IMG/VR virus record: IMGVR_UViG_3300004807_000049
Location: 1 to 40,304 of that record
Origin: a virus
Direction: 5' to 3' (one strand)
DNA length: 40,304 bases
Every line of letters begins with the position of its first letter. Position 1 is the first letter of the stretch. Positions 21,001 through 26,022 of this stretch are shown here, one piece after another. The notes under the pieces were generated by a model. That model was given only the letters and a program-made list of their open reading frames with translations. It made no database searches and was not told the origin of the DNA. Both the position numbers and the translations under genes were made by a program.

Positions 21001-22063
21001 GAAAATTATCAAAAGGATAGTCGTCGAACGGCGTTGCATCGAAATTAACATCAAATTGAGTAGATATAGTTTCTGGAGTCTGTAAAGTAGAAAAATCTAC
21101 TAGTTTAATAGAATCACCAACTCCTTCTACAATAAAATCTTTTCCGGAATAAAAACTAGGAGTTATATTTCCTTCAAAATTAATTTTTAATCCGTTAATG
21201 AATTCTATTCCAGATGCTGTTGTATATGTAGCTTTTCCTATGATATCATTTTCAATATCTAAATATGAATTTTCTGTAATATTTTTAACTAAAATATTTC
21301 CAGGAATAACATTAATATCATCGGACGCATAATATAACATTCCTGGCATGGTATCTGTTACAGTAAAAATTATTTGACCTTGGCTGACTCCGCTTCCGGT
21401 TACCGATCCTTCTTGTCCAGGCCCGTTATTAGTTTTAATATAAAATGTATGTTTAGAATTTACATTAAAAACATAAGTTACTCCTCTATAGAAAGTTAAA
21501 ACAGGGTCTTCAGTTAGCCCATCAGGAGTAAAAATAAAATAACTACCATCAGAAGAATCAGTTACTGTATAAGTACTGATTGTATTTCTTTGTTGACCAT
21601 ATACAGTGATTGGATCTGGGCCAAGCGGAAGCCAATAATATTCTCTAAAATTAACAAACTTGTCCCAATCGATATAAGGGTCATAGGAATTGACATCCGG
21701 AGCAAACAATTTATTAAAATTATTAGTTGTCGATCCATAGAAGGATAATTGATTTACTAAATCATCAAATGCAATTGAATTTTTAATATTTCCTAAAGAA
21801 TCTTGATTAATTAATGCAGGTTCAAGTTGATACTTACTTCTCAAATCAGTTTCATTAACATTAGCATTATTAACATAAACATCAGTTAAGGAATTATATG
21901 TTGCACTTAATTTGCTTCCTACAAACCCGCTAATTCTTGTTAAAGAAGGAACAGAATAAAGAGGATCGATAGTTCCAGATAAGAATTTAGAATTCTTATC
22001 GGTTTGAAAATAAGAAGGAAGTAAATTGACTGATTTTCTATTTTTATTATTTGAATTGCTCAT
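9047..22063 (-). CDS. Giant baseplate wedge-like structural protein (4338 aa), gp7 position
   Basis: One uninterrupted 13 kb frame directly downstream of gp6, where T4 encodes gp7 (1032 aa); gp7 equivalence is inferred from position. N-terminus: NRKSVNLLPSYFQTDKNSKF, a pattern I associate with giant virion proteins of cyanophage-type T4-likes, then DPYIDWDKFVNFREYYWLPL. Near residue 1220 lies AWRRSSLWPFAVQIILALTK and near 1790 QYKFYQGFIKEKGT. Residues about 2090-2475 resemble an FG-GAP/beta-propeller (GYGKVFIYN, GPGKVYVYN, SGSVYIFERR, GASIVISNGSVFVGAPTA). Glycine-tyrosine turns such as PGSGYTAVP and PGSGYTKTP lie near 2880-3300. The last about 750 residues and two earlier sites repeat a beta-sandwich unit of type VNGxxIxxGxDYxx. 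No transmembrane segment or protease motif is seen. It starts 14 nt after the gp6 stop. Confidence 0.85.
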   Translation of the reverse strand: MSNSNNKNRKSVNLLPSYFQTDKNSKFLSGTIDPLYSVPSLTRISGFVGSKLSATYNSLTDVYVNNANVNETDLRSKYQLEPALINQDSLGNIKNSIAFDDLVNQLSFYGSTTNNFNKLFAPDVNSYDPYIDWDKFVNFREYYWLPLGPDPITVYGQQRNTISTYTVTDSSDGSYFIFTPDGLTEDPVLTFYRGVTYVFNVNSKHTFYIKTNNGPGQEGSVTGSGVSQGQIIFTVTDTMPGMLYYASDDINVIPGNILVKNITENSYLDIENDIIGKATYTTASGIEFINGLKINFEGNITPSFYSGKDFIVEGVGDSIKLVDFSTLQTPETISTQFDVNFDATPFDDYPFDNFQNLPLTPEYVTINRSSQDLNPWSRYNRWFHSDVIRTSAAANGIIPDFPVERRAVYPIVEFKSNLQLYNFGTNSISSVDLIDQTNQDVFSTIEGSTSSTVDGLPLQPGQKVIFNADTDPLIRGKVYEVTLSRINGVYKINLVKVIDPVFGNSVVILSGNTGKAVEWWFNGSEWVLSQQRTRLNQAPLFDLFDNNGNSYSDRSYYDSIFSGNKIFGYAIGSGANDPVLGFPLLYKNIGVEGLFLFQNYFNSDIIKLLAPDSVTEIPTSETFLRINNGDLGFKFVNIWTKGSEYQIPVQQFQTVSSGNTVPITVFDNSASIEDLSLEVFINNNKLKSSNYNVIRNKDDLNLQFNKSFNTATNVLINLYTSKNPNETGKYQTPINLTNNPLNGKILQFTFSEISDHVKSMIDRDPRFVGDYPGVSNLKSLPDISKYGSRIITNNNPLAFSQEFIGNIEHSLIPSTRMVGNDYYQFKLNLIKNISNADTNLSISDSLDQVINELNLSKNSSFPYSQSDMVAYGNSNSKQTYTITDSRNTIYPLSIGFSLNSLSFRSVLLYLNEKLLVHGQDYIFNEEYSTVEIISNLTVGDILIIKDYNSTVGNYIPPTPTKLGIYPKYIPSIFIDYSYINPQVVLQGHDGSISIAYTTIDQFNQENYDFRDLLLLEFELRVFNNLKTEYNQELMNIDKILPGIFRQNNYSYQEIYKLVEADFIKWATTFNINYIENVTYDVNEYKSYNYSSSFDYLGNPLSIGGWRGIYKYYFDTDRPDTCPWEMLGFSVMPSWWESEYGPAPYTSGNLNLWEDLEAGLIRQGSRAGIDLTYARPGLTNIIPVDEHGNIVDLRYWNGITIEGSFNNTDQNWNFGDYAPAETAWRRSSLWPFAVQIILALTKPADYAAKMYDPARLSKDITGQYRYGPYNDFLNLKSVYIFSDNDTLTSGYSMMVVERGRKRSSGYLSILKEDLSYVDFNLFYKAGGFLSKDKLEILIDSVSPNSASPGVLLPNENYDLFYNISNPIKSLSISGIIVEKRNAQFVVKGYDKENPYFTVKLPIHKNNDTIVNVGGKSLPYLHWTENTLYQAGQVVEYNNQYYTVNLTTNSGNSFNITEYIKLSQLPIIGGSTAYDTIEFEEENTIIPYGTSFDTIQEVYDIIVGYGQYLIGQGFQFNQYNSELGVILNWKYSAKEFLYWTTQGWANGSIITISPFANQIDLQFTNSVVDNVLNSFYEYSLLTANGQPFPYNDFNISRKDNICSITVQNTNQGLYFAKLNLIQKEHAIILNNTSMFGDIIYDIETGYRQSRIKISGFITGDWNGDYLSPGFVYDEAVISDWQSYKDYTAADVVKYSGKYYSAKTNLPGVATFNFNSWNSLGSKPIARLLPNFDYKISQFEDFYSLDIDNFDAGQQKMAQHLLGYTPRDYLTNIIVDPIAQYKFYQGFIKEKGTANAINKLAKASIHNLQGQLNFKEEWAFRIGSYGNYTTYNEIEFPLKELEFKENSQIIKFVEQSFTKNNDSLSYILPNDLSISPSNYSPNNVFSVVSSCTYLSNNLLLPTAGYVRTDDISATAYNKNSLFDIANNGNLNDGDTIWLGFKSNNDWDVLRYTKQTAKVIESSILNPASSLLFKTNVYHYLSVGDIISITGLDNGTDGVYEVLSIPSLTSFSVATTLSSVSEPTTEALLFKFISVRINEFDNIDDLQSSLSLKFNEKVWADSGEGNSDWAKWAVYQKINNFNPSVEFINGVQSVNQYFGYRLASSDNGDILAVSSPYYYDTNTGYGKVFIYNGLYNQSPTLISTFSLNNPNYRASSNALGKSLIYDKDFNIIIAGAPDANLIQVSDTIGNFVTDFTTGTINTQFGDEIYLTKTFNSLGGKTLYVTSPLESLIYTFNLNVFNTATGISGTLDATGIINATTGTNKYLIAGNIDGSVVLISTPNVQNTSSCVKIYNGTNLIDSIYPVSDLTSNDYWGSAIAGNDDGSYLFISSTSVTDNINGPGKVYVYNKIGGAYQLIQTLHNPLKNQGLNFGTHISVKDNTVYISSNGTQRLNSTIDNGTTIFDNDTTSFYDEIPNSGSVYIFERRNSKFIFARELFDNGTVLNGSNYGASIVISNGSVFVGAPTASPDHGAFYQFSQIVKDSNTWTILRQQDDLVDISKIKRAVTIDSQKSKIIDYLDIFDPVKGKILGIADQELRYKTAFDPAIYSIGTQGVNVDTNTSWIEDHVGELWWDLSTVKYVWYEQSDLEYRKNSWGQLFPGCSIDVYEWVKSEYLPSQWSSLADTIDGLSKNISGQPKYPDNSVISVKQYYDSSTGAATNVYFYWVKNTVVVPNAKNRRISANEVSNLIYNPSSNGTKFVSPLSQNAIAVTNVKNDLDSNNIYLNISSDSINNNINQHTEWVLLSEGDEKYMPTTMLNKKLIDSLVGYDSLGNIIPDPLLSDRQKYGIEIRPRQSMFVDRTEALRNIIEYVNSILSQYRISDIANFTTLNSKEEIPDIYSKTYDLIVDSYDELTSLVTVDKITALLTCQINNGSISNVQIVNSGTSYGNLLPIELDNLGNPITWAGPTVEIIPISGDNLNNAAISTIVNETGNIISASIDNAGTGFSQPPSLVVRPYTVIVRSDINSNNLWAKYQRINNKWVKVHTQDYDTTQYWSYTDWVSEDYDRLKPLAATIDGVWQLNEINISNGSYVKVNNQGNGRYIILEKIESGGNFGEEYNLVRSENATIQLSDNLWNLKNSYYNYDYHFTYDQTLYDQTPITELINILNAIKNDIFVGSLKVYWNYTFFKAVKYAFTEQKFLDWAFKTAFLNVKNLAGSLDQRPVYRFQNSTYYEEYLEEVKPYHSKIRNYQVNYDTSDNSNSYMTDFDLPSYYDQTQQSFINVLDDGKLLNQYPWKSWNDHYTLSVESAVVSYPGSGYTAVPRVEIISADGDTGSGATGEAHISLGKVTSVVITNPGSGYTKTPTILLVGGGSTSLSPAKVYARMSNNKVRRNILEMKFDRITPFNEIDNNTVYDRFIADGNTYEFTLTWPAEHKKSNISVVISNNDIGTRVLASQYDIITTKQLVDGYHRLVSTLVLNSIPTVGQIVSITYNKNINIFNAVGRIGYYYQPTIGMPGNDVSQLMNGIDFPSVQVQGLMFDYTTNWDMSPLGESLYGDDSSYYTTATVSSAALAGTNTLIVSNLTGIYPGLRVNTVSLNTNTTNNNKFNDSSVVVVGIVSTASSVIFSSTITEAIVAGTILLEFWEYNLTPGVLDTILDGGDLGYTTALGINPEDTIVDGESFISPYTSNSPEEMIKGEMYESVGISVYTRTHSGSPLVVHSINQITQTGTSTTFSLPMMPPNDASTMVVFNNSVLTYGYDYSIDFNNNTININTQTSTGVLGITVVGIGGVDLISSDFATVTNSSTISVHVGFADEIGSIYATLNGVQLTSDQYLLSSGKLIVNGISTGTNTLQAWSFSSIHHQFSNVTEEYFIGDGVTTSYQLSVYPGNLGPANAQAIVEIDGKRLISPTTVYYSVSGGQTIFLIDPNTTYPSGTFDSSELEIFVNGIKIRNGIDFYVDQPNNTVVFYPGFLQTGDAMAITNHTFSDYYFDDGYIYIKPTANYGLGNLLKVISFTDGDNSLIRTDTFISRPSNRYNLSRPILSDQYVWVTVENNALINGIDFYLDSTGSVLSIRDTYPYIPGQTISVLSMTNSYLNKGAVGYRVFTDILGRSQFKRISRDNTTRLAEPLYSTSTTIVVENADVLTEPDLVKKIPGSILINGEWIEFLNINHNVLSNLRRSTLGTGAKSVYPAGTSVIDQGIYQNAPYKESTIKQVLTVTNTSSYLINGINLNTGTLNDQFTVLYAGTVLKKDGYYKQDISVSYDTYPYNIIGTVSTATTATFSKSVKLYDSYLVTTTNQMWIYLDSNNISSINGFIYTGLNYVEPDYSINNLTSYGTTGTAILNLNLTNLITGTQITLLQKVAANTMYAATNTSILVDNGLFGVFLRDAPTALPDKYYYGQL
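9066..9073 (-). promoter_or_regulatory. Late promoter-like octamer before the 214 aa virion gene
   Basis: GATAAATA on the minus strand inside the last codons of the giant gene, 30 nt before the chosen ATG at 9036. It would let the 214 aa protein and the fibre array be transcribed independently of the 13 kb upstream gene. Confidence 0.5.
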
Positions 22064-22077
22064 TATAAAGATGATCC

Positions 22078-25000
22078 TTAACTACTTGAAACGATAGACG
22101 TTAAATTTAATTCCGAAGCTGTTAAACTACTTAGTATCTGTATATCATTAACTGTTGCGCCACTGATAAAAATTTCATTTCCTTGACAACTAATTTGAAA
22201 TAAACTCCCGAAGTTATTACTAGATGATTTTGGTACTATTACAAAATTTGTAATATCCGGCGTCATTATATTCATAACATATGCCACTAATTCACTAAAA
22301 TTAAAAGTTTGTCCAAAGTCCCAATTATCTATCGCAAAAAAATCATTTATTGCTGATAAAATTTTTGTCTGTAAATTAGTAGAACTTAATGTACTTGTCG
22401 GACTTTGCACTGCTTTAAATATTGCCTGCAATTGTACAGGAGCCATGTCGCCGAATAGTACTTTGTACTTAGCAGGATGATAAACTATATCATCGCTTAC
22501 ACTTTTAATTGGTTCTAAATAAGAAGAATAATTATTTTCTAAACTTTGTGTCGTAGGAGGCACTGGTTCCGATCCTGTTCCAGATATTAACCAACTTCTA
22601 TAGGCAGTGTCATAGCTACTACTTAATAGATAAACATCAATTATGTTCATTTTTGCTGGGTCTAATCTTCTTTCATTTGCTGCATTATGCACATAATGGA
22701 ATTTGATATTTTTTCTTCCAACTCTTGCAAAATATAGATAAGGATTTGGAGTATCATATGAATTAGAATTTTTTGAATAAGATTTTATAAGATCTAAATC
22801 ATAGAAATAATACAACTGTCCATCTATTGGGTTTATTACTGAATTTTGATTCGGATAAGAAATTACAGTACCGTTATATAGAGAATATCTATCTCCGGTA
22901 GCAGACTTTAGAAAATAAACAAATTTATCTCTATAACCTGTTTGCAAACTAACACTATTCGGTGCAACAATATTATTAAACATATCAGGATCATCTATCT
23001 GCCCATTATCATTGTGATCATAGAAACTGATTAAAACTTTTTTAGGTTCTATGTATCCATCGGATTCAACGACTGCACTATCAATTTGCCATGAATAATC
23101 ATGAACTAAAGAACTTACATCAGGAGTAGGTCCTTTATTGATCGATAATACGTCAATTTTATCTTTTATCACTGTATCATTAGTAAAATCATAATTTTTA
23201 TTGGAGTCATCAACAAAAAATGCTGTTTTAGCTTCACTTTCGAATATATATTCTAAAGTTCTGTATCTAACAATGTATTCTTTTCCAGTCCACTGAAATG
23301 CCACTAACCAGCTAGCATCGAGGTTTGCGTTACTGATATTACCTTGATTAGCTAAACTGAATGGATTTAAAAGATCTAGATTAGTATCTACAATTAAAAA
23401 CCATACTCTACTAATAGAATCAAAACTCAAACCAAAATTTCTTTTAGACAATGCTAAATTCGCAATCTCAGCCTGTAGATCATAAGATAAGATATCAATA
23501 AATGTAGGTATAACAGAATAAGGTATTGCACTTGAAGGAATAGTTATTTCAGGGTATTGAGTTGATCCGTTATTGACGACTAACCCATCACCAACTAAAG
23601 ATCCAGTTAACACAACTGGACCTATTCCTGTAACTAAATTACCTGTTCCATTATTAGATCCATCACCTGTAATATTAACTACTTGTGACCATAGATAATC
23701 TTTAGTTGTATCATCACTTGTAGGTGTAATCTGCCCATTAGGCAAGAAATAGCTATTTGCAGGCGGAACAAATTTTATTAGAGATCCTACAGTTACATAG
23801 GATAAATTTCCATTTCCTAAATATCCTAAAGAAACCGGTCCGGCATAAGAATTAAAATATCCATTAGTTTGGTTAGTTAAAGAATTAGATCGATGCCATG
23901 CCAGACTATTAGCGCTTAAATCAACACGAGGATATTGATCAAGATAAAAAGATCTTACACCTTGAGAACTGATAATTGGAGCTAATTTAGTTTGTAAAAT
24001 AGAAAATATTTCGTTTCGAGTAGTAAAAGAAAATTGAAAATTGTATTCATTATATTCTTTATATAAAATGCCATCATTGGCAAATATATCAGTAGAACTA
24101 TAAGCTCCACTAACGTCGCTTAATTCATAATATTTACTAACTCCGCTGCTAACTCTATTAACACTTTTAATTTTTAATATATCAGGGCTAACATTTAATG
24201 GAGCAATATTATAATCTTCAGCCGTAATCATTCTATTTTGAGTATAATATGTCTGAGGAGCTTTTAACTTAATATCGTCAATAGTCTCGCTACCAGCTGC
24301 ATTGGTTACGGTATACTGTAAACTTAAAATTAATGTTAATACTTGAGATTGCCCGGCAGTATCGGTAAATGGTATTTTAACAGACACATTACTTAATTGT
24401 TCTGGTTTAATACTATACGTCAACCCGCTACTCTGTCTATAATATAATGTAAAAGATCCGTTAGGTAAATTACCAAAATTTCCATCAGCAAAAGATAAAT
24501 CAATTTGATCATTATCTCTACTTAATACAGCATAGATATTTCTTTGATCGGAATTTAGACTATTATAGATAATATTATTTCCTACCAATGCAGGAACTTT
24601 TTGCCATAACGTCTGAGGAGCAGTTCCATCAGAATTTAATTGCCATAACCATACATCATTATCATTAATATTATTAACATTAATACCTACTAATTCATTT
24701 GGAACTGGGCTAGTTACTGAAAAATTAGCATTAGATAATGTCCCTTCTCGAAAATGAATAAAAAATCCTGTATTAGCACTACCGCTTCCTTGATTATCAT
24801 TTTGAAAAATTATTCCAAAGTTATTTCCGGGTTGAGGAGTTTCTTCGTAGATAAAATTTTCATTAGCAAAAGTTGTAGATACCAATTCAAAAGATAATGT
24901 AGTTCCTGCTATATTTTTAGTAAAGCTGAATACAGGTATATCAGTGTTGTTAGAATTAATTTTATACTGTTCAGTCGCAATATTATTGATTATAGAACTA

Positions 25001-25521
25001 ATAATAGGTTTTCCGTATTGGGAAGGACTTACCATTGCGGAATTAATAACTGTAATAAATTGCTGGTACCAATTAGTATTTGTAGGGTCATTCCAGCCGA
25101 TAACAGAGTTAGATAAATTTACACCGTTATTATCAAAAACATTACCTGTTGTTGATATAGAAGTAATCTTTAAAAGTCCATTGGCGGGCACGTTTCTTTT
25201 AGGATTATAACTTACTAATTGAGCTAACCTTAAAACACTGTCTCTTCTTTCTGCAGTTTCTAAAAAGTTTTCTCGAGCGTTTAAATCAATACGAAAACTA
25301 AGATTTTGTCCTAAAAATGCAATTAGATCAACAAGTGCAATATATTCACTGCTATCAATATAATCATTAAAATCTTCAGGAAAATTCTCTCTCAAATAAG
25401 TAATCATCGTTCGACGTAGCGTTTCAAAATCATAACTTTGAAATTCAGCGTTTTTAAAACTTTGATAGATTTTTTTCCAATCTTCTGCGACTAGTAGTTG
25501 ATTAGTAGTTGATGGTATCAT
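22078..25521 (-). CDS. 6: Baseplate wedge protein gp6-like (1147 aa)
   Basis: Wedge subunit forming the (gp6)2-gp7 core that encircles the hub and transmits contraction to the sheath. The N-terminus is diagnostic of gp6/J-type wedge proteins: WKKIYQSFKNAEFQSYDFET, RTMITYLRENFPEDFNDY, SEYIALVDLIAFLGQNLSFR, ENFLETAERRDSVLRLA and SYNPKRNVPA. A RMITAEDYN segment with following DI/IKSVNRV lies mid-protein. At 1147 residues it is far longer than T4 gp6 (660) but typical of aquatic T4-likes, as I recall. It follows a late-promoter-like AATAAATA 25 nt before its ATG, with AAAGAG as ribosome site, so it may open its own late transcript covering gp6, the giant and downstream genes. Confidence 0.93.
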   Translation of the reverse strand: MIPSTTNQLLVAEDWKKIYQSFKNAEFQSYDFETLRRTMITYLRENFPEDFNDYIDSSEYIALVDLIAFLGQNLSFRIDLNARENFLETAERRDSVLRLAQLVSYNPKRNVPANGLLKITSISTTGNVFDNNGVNLSNSVIGWNDPTNTNWYQQFITVINSAMVSPSQYGKPIISSIINNIATEQYKINSNNTDIPVFSFTKNIAGTTLSFELVSTTFANENFIYEETPQPGNNFGIIFQNDNQGSGSANTGFFIHFREGTLSNANFSVTSPVPNELVGINVNNINDNDVWLWQLNSDGTAPQTLWQKVPALVGNNIIYNSLNSDQRNIYAVLSRDNDQIDLSFADGNFGNLPNGSFTLYYRQSSGLTYSIKPEQLSNVSVKIPFTDTAGQSQVLTLILSLQYTVTNAAGSETIDDIKLKAPQTYYTQNRMITAEDYNIAPLNVSPDILKIKSVNRVSSGVSKYYELSDVSGAYSSTDIFANDGILYKEYNEYNFQFSFTTRNEIFSILQTKLAPIISSQGVRSFYLDQYPRVDLSANSLAWHRSNSLTNQTNGYFNSYAGPVSLGYLGNGNLSYVTVGSLIKFVPPANSYFLPNGQITPTSDDTTKDYLWSQVVNITGDGSNNGTGNLVTGIGPVVLTGSLVGDGLVVNNGSTQYPEITIPSSAIPYSVIPTFIDILSYDLQAEIANLALSKRNFGLSFDSISRVWFLIVDTNLDLLNPFSLANQGNISNANLDASWLVAFQWTGKEYIVRYRTLEYIFESEAKTAFFVDDSNKNYDFTNDTVIKDKIDVLSINKGPTPDVSSLVHDYSWQIDSAVVESDGYIEPKKVLISFYDHNDNGQIDDPDMFNNIVAPNSVSLQTGYRDKFVYFLKSATGDRYSLYNGTVISYPNQNSVINPIDGQLYYFYDLDLIKSYSKNSNSYDTPNPYLYFARVGRKNIKFHYVHNAANERRLDPAKMNIIDVYLLSSSYDTAYRSWLISGTGSEPVPPTTQSLENNYSSYLEPIKSVSDDIVYHPAKYKVLFGDMAPVQLQAIFKAVQSPTSTLSSTNLQTKILSAINDFFAIDNWDFGQTFNFSELVAYVMNIMTPDITNFVIVPKSSSNNFGSLFQISCQGNEIFISGATVNDIQILSSLTASELNLTSIVSSS

Positions 25522-25545
25522 AATAACTCTTTCTCATAGATACCG

Positions 25546-25553
25546 TATTTATT
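25546..25553 (-). promoter_or_regulatory. Late promoter-like octamer before gp6
   Basis: AATAAATA on the minus strand (one mismatch to T4 TATAAATA; within the NATAAATA variation I recall for cyanophages), followed by CGG. It lies 25 nt from the gp6 ATG, in one of the few intergenic gaps of the virion block. Confidence 0.65.
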
Positions 25554-25558
25554 TGAGT

Positions 25559-25578
25559 AATAATATATGTATATTATT
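25559..25578. repeat. AT-only inverted repeat before gp6
   Basis: AATAATATA, TG, TATATTATT: perfect 9 bp arms overlapping the gp25 stop and just upstream of the gp6 late promoter on the minus strand. No T tract follows it on the minus strand. Confidence 0.6.
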
Positions 25579-26014
25579 GCGATAATAGACCTAACTCTCT
25601 ATCGAAAGATAAAGACATACTAGATGTTTGATCGGTTCCTATATATTGTAGTGTGATTTCAAGAAGAATTCCATATTCTTGTTCTGTAGTAGTTAATTGT
25701 ATAGGAATCACGCGAGGATCGTTGTTACATATTCTGTTAATATCGTCAGCTATAGCTTGTTTAACATCATCTGTAAACGGTTCAAAAATCAAACTCCAAA
25801 TAATAGTCCCGAAGGTAGGATTCATTACTCTTTCACCTAACCTAGTATTAAACTGATTCAATAAATCCTGCTTAATTATATCAAAATCATATAATCTTAT
25901 ATTGTTTGTTGAGCCTGCTGCTACCGAGCTATAGCCGATATAAAATTGACTTTGTTTATAAGTCAATGTAGGTTTAAATTGAGATGGGTTTAATTCGATA
26001 TTTTTATAAGGCAT
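25574..26014 (-). CDS. 25: Baseplate wedge protein gp25 (GPW/gp25 family)
   Basis: The 146 residues match the GPW/gp25 family: RLYDFDIIKQDLLNQFNT, then TRLGERVMNPTFGTIIW and LIFEPFTDDVKQAIADDINR, ending in a beta-rich tail. gp25 sits at the junction of sheath and wedge, nucleating sheath polymerisation in contractile machines, and despite distant lysozyme naming is structural. It starts 8 nt after the gp5 stop. The order gp53, hub, gp5, gp25, gp6 is the standard baseplate grouping of cyanophage-like T4-types. Between its stop and the next gene are 52 nt holding an AT palindrome and a late promoter-like octamer. Confidence 0.95.
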   Translation of the reverse strand: MPYKNIELNPSQFKPTLTYKQSQFYIGYSSVAAGSTNNIRLYDFDIIKQDLLNQFNTRLGERVMNPTFGTIIWSLIFEPFTDDVKQAIADDINRICNNDPRVIPIQLTTTEQEYGILLEITLQYIGTDQTSSMSLSFDRELGLLSQ

Positions 26015-26022
26015 AATCTTAT

